From NCBI GenBank assembly GCA_023807065.1, contig JAJJLU010003633.1, positions 1 through 43,636 of the forward strand: a stretch of DNA of 43,636 nt, given 5' to 3'. The notes beneath the pieces are model-generated. The model did not search any database. It saw only the letters and a list, made by a program, of their open reading frames with translations, and had not been told where the DNA came from. Numbering within the stretch: the stretch's first letter is position 1; every line of letters starts with the position of its first letter. The position numbers were made by a program, and so were the translations under genes. Of the stretch, positions 17,733 to 29,737 are shown piece after piece. Origin of the DNA: Isotricha intestinalis. Its lineage: Eukaryota; Ciliophora; Litostomatea; Vestibuliferida; Isotrichidae.

Positions 17733-18812
17733 TTATTTATTATAATCAGGTAATTTAGAATATGAAGAAAATAAAGAATATGTATATTTATTTCTTGGTG
17801 TTCCTTTTTTATTTAATTTATCATAATCATATTTACCCCAATAATGAATAAGAACATCATTGAATAAATCTCTATATCTTTCTTTTTTATTAATTTTTGT
17901 TTTATATTTATCTAATTTATCTTTAAAACCTTGCATTTGTCTTTTCATAGTATCCATTTGTTGATTAATTAATATTTTTTCTTCATTTTTTGAATTTTCA
18001 ATTTTATTTTCAATTAAATTACTTTGTAATTTTTGTTTTTCTTCTTGATTAATTATAATTTGTGCTAATTTATTCATCCTATTTATTTGAACAGGATTAG
18101 ATTTAACTACTTTTCTTAAATAATAAGGAGTAATTTTTTTATCATTATTTAAATATTTAATCAATCCAATTTTGGTAGAATTTATTTTAGGATAAGATAA
18201 TAAATCATCAAGTTTTTCAATATCAGTTTTTTCTTCATAAGTACTTCTAAAATTATTTTCATCAATTTTACTTAATTTATCTTTCATTTTTTTATCTCTA
18301 ATCATTTTAATTTTCATATTTGTAACTGTTTTATTAGGAATAATTTCATTAAAAGAAAAAACTTTAATATTATTTCTACTAGAATAACTATTAATACTAT
18401 CTTCATTTCCTTTAAGTAAAAAACTTGGAATATTATTATTTACTGAAATAATATTAGAAGTTGCTTCTGTATTATCATATTTAGAAGTCATACTTTTAGA
18501 AACAGTAACTTTATGATTTGATAATTTATGAAATTTAGCATTTTTTATATCATTTGATGTTGGAATTTGTAATTCGGGATCAAACATTATTTTTTTTCTC
18601 ATTGACATATGATTAATTTCTTGAAAAGTAGAAAATGTTTGATATGGATTTGAAGATCTATTTCTATGAAATATATTATATTTATGAGGAGAAAATTGAG
18701 TTTGAGTTATATTTTTTGAATGTGATCTTCTATTTGAAAAATGATTTATATCTGTTGTGTTTTCTATATCTTCTACTGCTTCTTTTCCTTCTCTTGTTAT
18801 TAATATACGCAT
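17733..18812 (-). CDS. basic protein of unknown function
   Basis: The 359-residue protein is Ser/Asn-rich and basic in its first half, and more ordered after about residue 200. There, LLSYPKINSTKIGLIKYLNN is followed by a long helical stretch (NQEEKQKLQSNLIENKIEN) and an aromatic C-terminal segment (FNDVLIHYWGKYDYDKL). No family was recognised. It has no signal peptide or membrane helix. It is followed after 61 bp by another basic protein gene on the same strand. Similar composition is common in cytoskeletal proteins of flagellated protists, but that is only a guess. Confidence 0.7.
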   Translation of the reverse strand: MRILITREGKEAVEDIENTTDINHFSNRRSHSKNITQTQFSPHKYNIFHRNRSSNPYQTFSTFQEINHMSMRKKIMFDPELQIPTSNDIKNAKFHKLSNHKVTVSKSMTSKYDNTEATSNIISVNNNIPSFLLKGNEDSINSYSSRNNIKVFSFNEIIPNKTVTNMKIKMIRDKKMKDKLSKIDENNFRSTYEEKTDIEKLDDLLSYPKINSTKIGLIKYLNNDKKITPYYLRKVVKSNPVQINRMNKLAQIIINQEEKQKLQSNLIENKIENSKNEEKILINQQMDTMKRQMQGFKDKLDKYKTKINKKERYRDLFNDVLIHYWGKYDYDKLNKKGTPRNKYTYSLFSSYSKLPDYNK

Positions 18813-18947
18813 TTTTATTTTATAAAAAATTTGTAATTTTTTTAAATACTAATTTTTATTATAATTTCTTGTTTTTAAGAGTAAGTTTTTTTTATTTTTT
18901 TTAAATATCTTTTAAAAGTTTATTTTTATTTTTTAAAATAATTAAAT

Positions 18948-19650
18948 ATGAGGAATAAATGCTTAATTGATGTTAAAATAGAAATAACGAAAATCCAAAT
19001 ATAAAAAAAGGAAAATAAAGTAGAAACAAAAGTTATAAAAAATAAGATGAAAGAAAATATAGTGGCAAAAAAACATTAAATACATAAAGCAAAAAGGAAA
19101 AGCCTTCAATTAGAAGAAGAAAATTTAAAAAATAAATCAACAAAAGAAACAATAAATTAAGGAAAAAGAGGTTCATTTAATAGTAAAAATGATTTATCAG
19201 AAAATATTATATTTAAAAATTTGGAAATAAAATAAAAAATTATAAAGGAATAAAGAAGGATTTAGATATAAATGATTTTAAAATACAACATAATAGGAAT
19301 TTTCTTTATTCGAATTCAGTCTATAAGGATTTTTACAGTTAAATAAAAGGAATTTTTAAGAAATATTTTTTAAAGAAAAAGTTTATAAATTTTAATGATA
19401 ATATAAATGACTATGACCTTATTATATTGGCCTTATATCAGGAAATAAATAGAAAAATATAAAATTAAATTTTTACATACTTTTATTATTGATAGAGATA
19501 TATTTGTTTTAAGTGATAGAAAGAAAATATGATAAGTATTAAAGCTTATGAAAAATTATAATAAAGTTTAAAAAATAAAAAAGAAGATTTAAAAACAATA
19601 GAAGATTCAGTTAAATTCAGAAGAAGAAGAAAATGAAGAAGATAATGAAT
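18948..19650 (+). pseudogene. decayed Lys/Glu-rich gene
   Basis: An ATG at 18948 opens a frame with protein-like, Lys-rich sequence (MRNKCLIDVKIEITKIQI, RKSLQLEEENLKNKSTKE, RGSFNSKNDLSENIIFKN) broken by repeated TAA codons. After about 19290 the signal moves to another frame (NDNINDYDLIILALYQEIN) and ends in a Glu-rich tail near 19640. Repeated stops and frame changes indicate a pseudogene. The family is unknown. Confidence 0.4.
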
Positions 19651-19814
19651 AAAAACCAATATATGAGTTTTTTAATATTACTTATTATTTTCAAAATGTA
19701 ATTTTTTCCCCAATTTTAATCGAATAAAACATTAATAAATTTTTAAAAAAACTAAATTTTACTATTTAATTATATTTTATAAATTAAGGATAATAAGTTT
19801 TTTTATTTAAAAAA

Positions 19815-21753
19815 TTAAGTATAAATAGATAAATTTGAATTACTACTACTATCACTTACTTCAACCATTTCTTCTTTTATTTTATTAACATAAATTGCAC
19901 TTTTATTATTAGTTTCTTTTTCATCATAAAATTCAGAAAATTTTCCATTCTTCCTTCTATGTAAAATATTTTGAGAAACAACATTTTTAATTTTATCAAT
20001 TTTTTTAACTCTAAAAGGAGTGACATTTAAATGAAATAAAGTTCCAGAATTACTTGAAAATTTATTTTTATCTTCAATAATTTCAATATTATTTTTTGTC
20101 ATCATTGAAATATCTTTTTGTAATAATTCACTTAATTTATCATCAATATCATTTAATGATAAATAATTTTCAGATTTACTTAAATTTATTGTGATATCTT
20201 CAGGATTAATATCTGGATTTATTTTCATATTTGAAAATAAAATTTGAAGAGAATATTTTTTTGATAATTGAAATAAATTTAAATTTTTTGTTGATGTTAA
20301 AAAATTCCATTGATAAGTTGATATCATTTCATTTTTTCTAAAACTACTATCATTGTCATTTAGACAATATTTATCTTCATTAATTTTTATTGGATTAATA
20401 TCTAAATCTGATTCTTCATTTTCTTTAATATAATTAAACATATCTTCTTTTTTTTTGTTTTCTAAATTATGTGTTTGTAAAAATTCTTGATATAAATAAT
20501 TAGTAATTTTTCTAAAAATATCATTATTTATGTTATTATTATTATTATTTTCATCTTTAATACAATTATGAATATCTTTTAATAATTCAGTTGAAAAGTA
20601 TTTTAAATCTGATTTAGGATAAAAAAAAAATCCAAAAGTAGGATTATTACTAAAAAAAAATTCAATAAAAAACATTTCAATTTCTTTTAATAATTTAGGT
20701 TCATTAAATTTATATTCATCATGATTAATATCTTTATGAATATTACTCCCATAAATTATTTCAAATTCCTTATACACTTTTTCAGTTTCATTTCTAGTTA
20801 ATTTAGTTTGAGAATAAACATGGACCATTGCAATTCCTTTAAATATTGGTAAAAATTTAATAACAAATGTTAATCTTGGAAAAGTTGAAGTATATTCTAA
20901 TTTTACAAAATAATCTTGATATTCCATTGAATCTATTCTATTTGAATATTTTTTTTCATATAACTTTTTTAAGTTTTTTGCATGAAATAATATTTCAGTT
21001 AATAATCTGTCATAATTTATTAAATTGTCATTTATATCTTTTTTGATTACATTATTTAAATTAAATAAAATTTTTGAAGAATTTATTTCTATTATATATA
21101 AATTTTCATATTTTATATGAGAAAATACTAAAAATTTATTTTTAAATAGAGTGTATGTTATATTTACAAAATGAGCTTTTAAAGGAAGAAATAAATAACT
21201 TTCATAAATTTTAGTTTTTAACGAATCATTAAAATAACCTTTTTCTCCAATGAAATTAAAAAAAGAAATTGAAACATGTGATAAAAATAATTTCATAATT
21301 GAAGTTTTTGTTTTTTTTGAAAAAATTCCAACTATAATACAATTACTTTTTAATAAATTATGAAAACAAATTTTTTGATTTCCTAAAATGATTTGAGTAA
21401 ATGACATATCATCTTTTTCATTTGAATTAATATTATTTATATTAGATATTCTTAATGATAAATGAGATAAAAAATTTATTTCTTCTATATTTTTTCTTGG
21501 TAAAGAAGTACTTAAATGATTATAAATTATTAATTCTCCTTCTTTTGTAAAAATAAAAATTTCTTTCAGTGAAAATCCAAAAGACTTATTTATTGTTTTT
21601 TGATTTATTTCAGAGAAACTTTTATCATTAATTCCTAATATTCTAAGAAAATAATTTTTTTTTTAAAAATGATATTTACCCTACTTGAGTAATATGATTA
21701 AAGCGTTTTAATTTTTTAAAAAAACCTCCTAATAAAGAAGAAAAGTTAATCAT
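19815..21753 (-). CDS. spliced gene, possible longin-fold protein
   Basis: The minus-strand frame 19815-21407 continues open upstream to 21642 without an ATG, so its start lies elsewhere. An ATG at 21753 opens 24 codons (MINFSSLLGGFFKKLKRF...) that join in phase through a 37-nt GT-AG intron (21679-21643), giving ...FNHITQV-GILGINDKSF and a 633-residue protein. The N-terminal region alternates strands and helices (KEIFIFTKEGELIIYNHL; NCIIVGIFSKKTKTSIMKLF), as in longin-type trafficking or ciliogenesis proteins (MON1/CCZ1/FUZ group). That resemblance is by eye only. An Asn-rich linker lies near the middle, and the C-terminal third looks disordered. The function is unassigned; the exon structure is better supported than the family. 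Confidence 0.7.
21643..21679 (-). other. 37-nt spliceosomal intron
   Basis: On the minus strand it begins GTAAATATC and ends TTTTCTTAG. It interrupts a Gly codon (phase 2). Without removal, exon 1 stops after 25 codons at the intron's own TAA. With removal, exon 1 and the long downstream frame join. A run of ten A lies in its middle. Confidence 0.75.
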
Positions 21754-23620
21754 ATTTAATTTTTTAATAACATAATTTTAATAATTAAAAATACGAAAAA
21801 ATCAATAATTTTTATAAAAATAATCTCAATTAAACATCTTTTTAAGTAAAACAATATTCTCTTTTTCTTTATTTAAATAAGAATATAAATAATAATGTTG
21901 ATCATATTAATAATATTAAAAAATAGTACGATAAAATAAAGTATCATATAAGTTCAAACTGTAAAATAAAATTATGGAATACCAAAATTTTACTAATAAT
22001 TGAGTGGTTAAATTTTTGATTTTTTTAAATTAATTAATTTTAATTCTTTATTTTTGTAAAGATAAGTTTTGTTTTTAATAAATTTTATTTAATTATATTT
22101 TAATATATTTAACAATCACAAAACCTATAGTATTTTAATCTATTATTTACTTTAATAATATTGCAATCTGGAAATAAATTCATTTTTTTTTATCTTTTAA
22201 TTTTCTCTATTCATCTTCTCAAGTTTTAATTTAGTTTTAGATTACAAGTAAAATATTTTATAAGTAAAAATAAATTAAGTAGAGATTGTTTTGTTTTCTC
22301 AGAAAGAAAAAAAGGAAAAAGAAAACAAATAAATATTTTTCTATAAATTATGTCAGAAATATATATAATTTATTGTTTTGAAATTTACCGTACTGTAATT
22401 GATTATAAAAGTGGTTAAATAAATAATATTTATAAATAAATTAATTAAATATAAAGATAATAATTTTAAATTATATTTCAAAAAGCTCAAAAAATTTTAA
22501 ATTTATTACTTTTTTATAATATTTTTATCGATTAAAAAATTCATATGAAGTTAGATTTGAAAAAAAATTATTTTTCTATATTTTTTATTAACCTTTTTTA
22601 ATTGCTCTTTGTGAATAATACTGAAGATTCTTTTAAAAAATATTTAAAAACATTTTTTCTTTTAGAAGTATTTGTTCAATTATTTAATCCATATATATAT
22701 TTTACTTATATAAACTTTTTATTTGTCAAGAAATATTTTTTAACATTATATAGATTTGTTGAACATTAATTATTTAAAATGCATAAGGAAAGATTTATAT
22801 AAAAAAAAATGTTTTATGTTATTTAAGTACTTTAAAATAATATATTTTGCAATTCTTTATTATCATAAATCATAATTATATTTATTCTAAATTAAATAAT
22901 TAATATTCTCTTTTTGAATAAAAACTTAAATAAATAAATTTATATTTTTTATTAAAATCAATAATAAAATAAAAAAATAAAAATTTATTAATAAAAATAA
23001 TAATAAAAAAATAAATAAATAATTAAAATTAATCAGTCAAAATCATTTTTTGATGGAACATTTTAATTTTTCATGAACCAAGATATCTAATTTATAAAAA
23101 CAAAATTTCAGCTTTCTTTTAAAAAAAAATATAAATATATAAAAAATATGATTGTTTAACTTTAAATTTAGTCCGTTTGTTAAATTTTCAATTTTTATTC
23201 AATGATTTGTATGTCTTAACATCATATCGCATTAATTAAAGAAATCTTTTTATAATATAAATTATAATAATAAAAAATATAAATTTCCTTGTTTGTGTGA
23301 ACATCATAAAATTTTGAAAAATAATTTGTCATAAAAATTTTTTATCGAATATATCAACAAAAATCATTTAAATAATTTCCTTTTCTTCCTATTTTCTTTA
23401 GGAAAACGATTATTATAAATACTAAAACAAAAAAAATAATTAATTAAACCCATTTTCTTAATTAATAAATAATAATAAAAAAAAAAATCCGGGTATCAAG
23501 CAAACCCAAAAACACAAAAAGAAACTCGATAAAATAATAAAAAAATTAAAAAAAAAATCATAAAAAATATAAATACCCCTAGAATAAAATATCCATAATA
23601 AAAATTATAAGATACAAAAG
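21754..23620. other. 1.87-kb divergent intergenic region
   Basis: This is the largest gene-free stretch, between the spliced minus gene and eEF2 (+). No protein-like frame, tRNA or clear repeat was found. The last 150 bp before eEF2 are richer in C (around 23487-23530), which may mark the promoter or 5' leader of a strongly expressed gene. Confidence 0.5.
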
Positions 23621-26131
23621 ATGGTAAAATTTACAATAGAACAAGTTCGTTCAATAATGGATAAACAAGATAACATTCGTAACATGTCTGTGATAGCTCA
23701 TGTTGACCATGGTAAATCCACATTAACAGATTCCTTAATAGCAAAAGCAGGAATTATTGCAGAGGAAAAAGCAGGTGAAATGAGATATACTGACTCTAGG
23801 AAAGATGAAGCTGAAAGAGGAATTACAATTAAGTCAACAGGAGTTTCACTTTATTATAAATATGATGTTAAAGGAGATGGAAATGATGATGAATTCCTTA
23901 TTAACTTAATAGATTCTCCAGGTCATGTTGATTTCTCTTCTGAAGTCACTGCTGCTTTGAGAGTAACTGATGGTGCTCTTGTCGTTGTGGATTATGTTGA
24001 AGGAGTCTGTGTTCAAACAGAAACTGTTTTGAGACAAGCTCTTCAAGAACTCATTAAACCTGTTTTGATGATAAATAAAGTTGATAGGGCTTTCTTTGAA
24101 TTGAAACATGATTCAGAAACTATTTATCAAAATTTCTCAAGAGTTATTGAAAATGCTAATGTTATTATTTCAACTTATCAGAAACAAGATATGATGGGAG
24201 ATTTACAAGTTTATCCAGATAAAGGTACTGTTGCTTTTGGTTCTGCTATTCAAGGTTGGGGTTTTACTATCACCACTTTTGCTAATCTTTATGCTAGTAA
24301 ATATAAAACAAAAAAAGAAAGGTTGTTGAATAAATTATGGGGTGATAATTATTTTGATCCCAAAACCAAAAAATGGAAATCAAAACCTGAAGATGATGAA
24401 GGTAATCAACTTAAAAGAGCTTTTTGTTCTTTAATTCTTGATCCTTTACTTAAATTATGTAATCAATTGGCTACTGGAAAAAAAGAAGTTTATACCCCTC
24501 TTTTGGAAAAATTAGGAATTTCATTAAAAGGAGAAGAATTAGAATTACAAGGAAGGCCTCTTATTAGAAAAGTAATGCAAAATTGGATAAATGCATCAGA
24601 AGCATTATTAGAAATGATAATCCTTCATTTACCTTCACCAAGAACAGCTCAAAAATATAGAACATTATATTTATATCAAGGACCAATGGATGATGAATGT
24701 GCTAAGGCTATGATGGAATGCGATCCAGAAGGACCAGTAATGATGTTTATTTCAAAAATGGTTCCTACAACTGATTCAACTAGATTTTATGCTTTTGGAA
24801 GAGTTTTCTCAGGGAAAGTAACTAAAGGTGCTAAAGTTCGAATTTTGGGACCAAATTATAAAATTGGAAAACAAGAAGATTTACATGAAAAAAATATTCA
24901 AAGAGTTGTACTTATGATGGGAAGAAAAGCAGAAGATGTAGTTGATGTTCCATGTGGTAATACATGTTCTCTTGTAGGAGTTGATCAATATTTAATTAAA
25001 CAAGGTACAATATCAACATCTTCATCTGCTTCTATAATTAGATCAATGAATTATTCAGTTTCTCCTGTAGTTAGAGTAGCAGTTAATGTGAAAAATCCTG
25101 CAGATTTACCTAAATTAGTAGATGGATTAATTAAAATGTCAAAGGCAGATCCTTTAGTCCAAGTTATTAGCACTGAAACAGAACATATAATTTGTGGTTC
25201 TGGTGAACTTCATCTTGAAATTTGTTTAAAGGATTTAGTCGAAGAATATGCTAATGTTGAAATTATTAAATCAGATCCAGTAGTTCCATATAAGGAAACA
25301 GTAACAACTATATCAAGTCAAACATGTCTTGCAAAATCACCAAATAAACATAATAGACTTTTTGTGGTAGCAGAACCTTTAAATGAAAAATTAGTAAATG
25401 ATATCGAAAAAGGAGAAATAAAAGCAAGTGATGATTTGAAAGCAACATCAAGAGCCTTAATAGACAAATATGAGTGGGATCAACATGATGCCAAAAAATT
25501 ATGGGTATTCGGGCCAGATCAACAAGGTCCCAATTTCTTAGTAGATCAAACAAAAGCCGTTCAATACTTAAATGAAATAAGAGATTCAATGCAAAATGGA
25601 TTTCAAGCTGTAACAAAGGAAGGGGTTTTGGCAGAAGAATCATTAAGAGGAGTACGATTCAACATTCTAGATGTGGAATTACATCCTGATGCCATTCATA
25701 GAGGAGGAGGTCAAATAATCCCAACTGCAAGAAGAGTATACTACGCTGCTGAGATGACTGCATCTCCAAGGTATCAGGAACCAGTTTATTTATGTGATAT
25801 TTCAACGCCAAATGATGTTATGGGTGGAATTTATCAATGTTTCTCTCAAAGAAGAGGAATTATTTTCAGTGAAGAAACTGTTCAAGGTACTCCTTTACTT
25901 ATTGTTAAAGGTTATTTACCAGTAGCAGAGTCTTTCGGATTCACTGCTCATCTTAGGAGTCTCACTTCAGGACAAGCTTTCCCTCAATGTGTTTTTTCTC
26001 ATTGGGATATTATTAATCAAGATCCTTTTGATGTTAAGAGTAAAGCTTATGAAATTACTATGCAGATAAGAAAGAGGAAAGGACTTAAATTAGAATTACC
26101 AATTCTTTCTGATTATATAGATAAAATTTAA
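23621..26131 (+). CDS. translation elongation factor eEF2
   Basis: This is the cytosolic GTPase that translocates tRNA and mRNA on the 80S ribosome. It has 836 residues, close to the usual 840-860. Motifs: AHVDHGKST (26-34), RGITI (66-70) in the switch region, DSPGH (98-102) and NKVD (152-155). The diphthamide loop [12 protein letters not shown] places the modified His at residue 693. The Thr of RYTDSRKDE, the eEF2-kinase site in animals, is present. The protein ends YIDKI where most eukaryotes have FLDKL. Codon use is slightly less AT-extreme than in neighbouring genes, as expected for high expression. eL32 follows 168 bp downstream on the same strand. The identification is secure. Confidence 0.98.
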   Translation: MVKFTIEQVRSIMDKQDNIRNMSVIAHVDHGKSTLTDSLIAKAGIIAEEKAGEMRYTDSRKDEAERGITIKSTGVSLYYKYDVKGDGNDDEFLINLIDSPGHVDFSSEVTAALRVTDGALVVVDYVEGVCVQTETVLRQALQELIKPVLMINKVDRAFFELKHDSETIYQNFSRVIENANVIISTYQKQDMMGDLQVYPDKGTVAFGSAIQGWGFTITTFANLYASKYKTKKERLLNKLWGDNYFDPKTKKWKSKPEDDEGNQLKRAFCSLILDPLLKLCNQLATGKKEVYTPLLEKLGISLKGEELELQGRPLIRKVMQNWINASEALLEMIILHLPSPRTAQKYRTLYLYQGPMDDECAKAMMECDPEGPVMMFISKMVPTTDSTRFYAFGRVFSGKVTKGAKVRILGPNYKIGKQEDLHEKNIQRVVLMMGRKAEDVVDVPCGNTCSLVGVDQYLIKQGTISTSSSASIIRSMNYSVSPVVRVAVNVKNPADLPKLVDGLIKMSKADPLVQVISTETEHIICGSGELHLEICLKDLVEEYANVEIIKSDPVVPYKETVTTISSQTCLAKSPNKHNRLFVVAEPLNEKLVNDIEKGEIKASDDLKATSRALIDKYEWDQHDAKKLWVFGPDQQGPNFLVDQTKAVQYLNEIRDSMQNGFQAVTKEGVLAEESLRGVRFNILDVELHPDAIHRGGGQIIPTARRVYYAAEMTASPRYQEPVYLCDISTPNDVMGGIYQCFSQRRGIIFSEETVQGTPLLIVKGYLPVAESFGFTAHLRSLTSGQAFPQCVFSHWDIINQDPFDVKSKAYEITMQIRKRKGLKLELPILSDYIDKI

Positions 26132-26299
26132 ATTATATATTGGATTTCTTTTTTGGTTTTTTTGATTTCTTTTTAAAATGTTTTTAATATTTTTTTACTT
26201 GAATTTCCTTAATTAATTATTTTTAAAATTATTTTTATAATTTAATTAAAAATAAAACAATATCTAAAAAGTAAATTTTATTTAAATTAGAAAAATCAA

Positions 26300-26710
26300 A
26301 TGTCAAAGAGAATAAGAATTGTAAAAAAGAAGAAAACAACATTTGATAGATTTGAATGCCATAGACATTTAAGAGTAAAAAGAAATTGGAGAAGACCAAG
26401 AGGTATTGATTGTTCAGTAAGAAGAAAATTTAGAGGAATGTTAAGAACACCAAAAGTAGGTTATGGTTCAAATAAAAAAACAAGAAATCTTCTTCCTAAT
26501 TATAAACTTAAATTCACAGTTAATAATTTAAAAGAATTAGAATGTTTATTAATGAATAATGATAAATATTGTGTTGAAATTGGAAAAAAAGTTGGTGCTG
26601 TTCTTAGAACTCAAATGTTAAGAAGAGCAAAGGAATTGAATATTTCTGTTACTAATCAAAAATCAAAAAAAGTTGAAAGATTAGAAAAAAGAGTTAAAAA
26701 AGCCAATTAA
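26300..26710 (+). CDS. 60S ribosomal protein eL32
   Basis: The 136-residue basic protein of the large ribosomal subunit matches the family length (about 130-135). VKRNWRRPRGID at about 26-37 is the eL32 signature, followed by RRKFRG and the GYGSNKKTR loop, then the LPN segment and VNNLKELECLL. The C-terminal tail is Lys-rich and variable. It lies between eEF2 and a flagellar-type gene with about 160 bp on each side. No intron interrupts it. Confidence 0.96.
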   Translation: MSKRIRIVKKKKTTFDRFECHRHLRVKRNWRRPRGIDCSVRRKFRGMLRTPKVGYGSNKKTRNLLPNYKLKFTVNNLKELECLLMNNDKYCVEIGKKVGAVLRTQMLRRAKELNISVTNQKSKKVERLEKRVKKAN

Positions 26711-26870
26711 AAAAATAAAGATTAACAACACAAAATAAAAGAGGTATAAAAATATAAAACCAAATATATAATTTAAACATTCGTAATATTTAAAAAAAAA
26801 TAAAAAATAATTTTTAAACTAAAAGAAAAAAAAATTATACAAAAAAAATATAAAATAAAAAAATAACCTA

Positions 26871-28892
26871 ATGATAGAAAATGACCAAAAAGGTTGGTAT
26901 GGAGCATTTTCAACAATAGGAAAATATTCAGCTGAAAGATACCATGTAATAACCCACAAAGATAAAATACTAAACACAAAAACTCAAACAGACCAAATAG
27001 CACAAATTGCAGATTTCTTAAAAAGAAATGGATATCATAACATATACGGAGAAACAAAAGTAAAAACAAATGAGAGTTTAGATGATAGTCAATTAGATAT
27101 AATAGAAGACAATATTGATATATTTCAATTAGATACAAATAAAAAAATATCAAAAGATACAAAAAAATCAAAAAAACAAAATTTAATAAGACCTCATTCA
27201 GCATATCACAGAACAAATAAAGAAGCATATAAATATCATGATAAACATATGTCAGAAAGGAAAAAAGTTAAAGAAGAAACAACACCAGATTGCACAAAAT
27301 ATGTTCCAAATAGAGATTGTGTTTGGAAAAGAACTTTAGTGGGTCCTGCATGGAAAACAATGAAAGCAAGAGATCCAATGGGACATAAGGATAATAGTAA
27401 ATTTTATTTGGAACATAATGATCCCTTAAAAGATATTGAACATACTTTTATTGATATGAATAAACAAACTATGAGGGGTGATTGTATTACTGCTACTAAT
27501 CCTCGTTTTAATACTGCAAGACCTTTTATTCCTACAAATAAAAAAAGACCTGCTAGTGCTTTCAGTAGAGAAAGTAGTTTATCTTATGAAAGTGAAGAAA
27601 ATATTATTAGTAAAACAAATAGTAAAATGATTAAAAATACTATTTCTAATAGGAAAAGTAAAAATAATAGTAAAATTAGTGAAAAAGAAGAAGATGAAGA
27701 AAACGAAAGAGAAGATTACTATAATTTAGATGCTAATGAAAGAATAAATAAGGAATTAAATGATAAATGGAAAAGAGGTGAAAGTGCGAAAAGTAGACCA
27801 ACAAGACCAAATACTGCAAGACTTGCAAGTGTTACTACTACTTTTTCATCGAGACCTACTACTACTAATAAAGTTAGTAGTAATAATAATAATTATAATA
27901 CTTCTGAAATGGGTTTATCTATTGGAGGTGAAGAAGTTCTTGATGAAAATGATTTAGATTCTTCTTCTTCTGATTTAAATGATTCTTATGAAAAATATAG
28001 ATATGTTTATGAAAAACAATTTAAAAAAAGACCTAATACTGGAAAACATGTTTATTCAACTACTAATTTAAATTTAAATTCTTCTTCTCAAAATGAAATG
28101 AAAACAAGAGCAAAAAGCAGTCAAAAATTATTATCAACTTCAAATTTAAAAAAGAAAAAAAGGCCTCAAACAGCAAAGAAAAAGAATCCAGTATATATAA
28201 AAGCAGTAGATTTCGATAAATTAATATCAAGAGAATATTTAGATAATATAGCAGATAAAAAGCAATCTTTAATTCCATTTTCACTTCCTAACTTTAAACA
28301 AGTAAGAGAGAGACCAATTATGATGGTGGTTTATGATAGAATTAGACATAAGAAAAATAAACCAAAAGAAATTCAAGGAATTGAACCAAGTATGTATTCA
28401 GATCCTTATATAAATTTGGATAAGATTAATAATCATGTTAGTGTTAATGTACCTAATTTTGATAGAATTAGTTCTAGACCTAATGATAGTAATCCTCTTC
28501 CTTCTTATATGAAAAAAAATTTTACCAGAGAAGCAGTTTATTCTATTACAGATCAATCACTTAAAATGAATCATTATGCTGATGGAAAATTCATTAAAAA
28601 TTATACTTCTTTTTGGCCTAAAAAAAGCTTTAATAAAATTATTAATTTGAATTTATTAAATTCTGATGCTTTCATTAATAATGTTGTTGGAGATAAGAAA
28701 AAATTAGAAAAAGAAAATAATTATATTGCTAAATCTATGAAATTTTATAATAAAAATTATGATGATTTAATGAAAGAAGGAATGTTGAAAAAGTTTGATA
28801 ATGTCACTTATAAAACTATTAGGAAAGAACATAAGATTGACCAAAAAGATATGGAAAAGTTTTTAAGGAATTATCAAAATATTTCCAGTTAA
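26871..28892 (+). CDS. probable axonemal/flagellar protein
   Basis: The 673-residue basic protein has the style of axonemal microtubule-associated proteins. The ordered N-terminus (GWYGAFSTIGKYSAERYH) is followed by repeated short Arg-Pro motifs: RPHSAY, RPASAF, RPNTAR, RPNTGK and RPQTAKK. A conserved-looking block (DCTKYVPNRDCVWKRTLVGP) and a C-terminal one (VSVNVPNFDRISSRP) resemble the P-x-Y and PNF/D-R elements seen in cilium inner-microtubule and SHIPPO-like proteins. Between them lie Ser/Asn-rich linkers. No catalytic domain or membrane segment was seen. The class is inferred from motif style, not from a full-length match, so the exact identity is open. It implies that the organism builds flagella or cilia. 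Confidence 0.55.
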   Translation: MIENDQKGWYGAFSTIGKYSAERYHVITHKDKILNTKTQTDQIAQIADFLKRNGYHNIYGETKVKTNESLDDSQLDIIEDNIDIFQLDTNKKISKDTKKSKKQNLIRPHSAYHRTNKEAYKYHDKHMSERKKVKEETTPDCTKYVPNRDCVWKRTLVGPAWKTMKARDPMGHKDNSKFYLEHNDPLKDIEHTFIDMNKQTMRGDCITATNPRFNTARPFIPTNKKRPASAFSRESSLSYESEENIISKTNSKMIKNTISNRKSKNNSKISEKEEDEENEREDYYNLDANERINKELNDKWKRGESAKSRPTRPNTARLASVTTTFSSRPTTTNKVSSNNNNYNTSEMGLSIGGEEVLDENDLDSSSSDLNDSYEKYRYVYEKQFKKRPNTGKHVYSTTNLNLNSSSQNEMKTRAKSSQKLLSTSNLKKKKRPQTAKKKNPVYIKAVDFDKLISREYLDNIADKKQSLIPFSLPNFKQVRERPIMMVVYDRIRHKKNKPKEIQGIEPSMYSDPYINLDKINNHVSVNVPNFDRISSRPNDSNPLPSYMKKNFTREAVYSITDQSLKMNHYADGKFIKNYTSFWPKKSFNKIINLNLLNSDAFINNVVGDKKKLEKENNYIAKSMKFYNKNYDDLMKEGMLKKFDNVTYKTIRKEHKIDQKDMEKFLRNYQNISS

Positions 28893-29500
28893 TCAATGAT
28901 TTTTATATATTATTTTAACTAATTGCCAAATTATTTTAAAAATAGATTTATTCAATTTTAATAAAACATAATAAAAATATATTTTTATTCATTAATTTTA
29001 TTTTTAAAATATTAATTTGGATTTGTTTTATCAAAATAATAAGAAATTTATATATAATATATTAAAATCATTTCTTATTATTGTTTAAATTAAGTAAATT
29101 GGGTAAACAATCAAAAAACTATTCTCTTAATAAAATCAAAAATACAAATAATGTTGAATAAAAATGATTAAAAAGGAATCAACTAAATTAAATCAAATTA
29201 AAATGGAAATATAGCAGATATATTACAAAATTAATTATTTAAAAATAATTTTTTTAAATTACAAAATTTATTTATTGATTTATTTGATTTTTTTTATAAA
29301 AAATATAATTTTCATAATTTTAAAATATCAAATTTTTAATATTAATACAACAAATTAAAAGGTGAAGTGAAATAATAAATACGCTAAAAATTATTTGAAT
29401 ATGAATTATATTTTTTTCTTATTATTTTGTTCAAAAAATATTGTAAAAAAAAAATAAAATAAAAATTATAAGAATATATCATAAAAAACATTGTAAAAAA
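28893..29500. other. intergenic region
   Basis: This is 608 bp of AT-rich sequence with no supported feature. Confidence 0.5.
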
Positions 29501-29737
29501 ATGAATATTTCTCGAATTATTCTTATATCATTGGGTATTTTTGTTTTTTCAAATACCTCAATTAATAATCTAACTAAAGAACAAGAAGAATCATTAAAAG
29601 CCTGTTTATTATTAAAAATACAAGCACCTTATCTTAAACTTGATTGTGATACTATTGCTCAAAATAATACTTTAGAACAAAATGAATCAAACAAACACAT
29701 TGATTCTCAAAATTTAAGAAAAGAAAAAAAAAATTAA
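29501..29737 (+). CDS. small secreted or lumenal protein
   Basis: A 78-residue frame starts with a signal-peptide-like segment (MNISRIILISLGIFVFSNTS). It continues with a helical segment containing LTKEQEESLKACLLLK and two Cys spaced 16 residues apart. After the TAA at 29735 the same frame stays protein-like for 34 more codons (IRTISSQEIQNNIKKIKS) to a TAA at 29840. The gene may therefore be recently truncated. The family was not recognised. An upstream possible relic at 347 has similar architecture. Confidence 0.5.
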   Translation: MNISRIILISLGIFVFSNTSINNLTKEQEESLKACLLLKIQAPYLKLDCDTIAQNNTLEQNESNKHIDSQNLRKEKKN

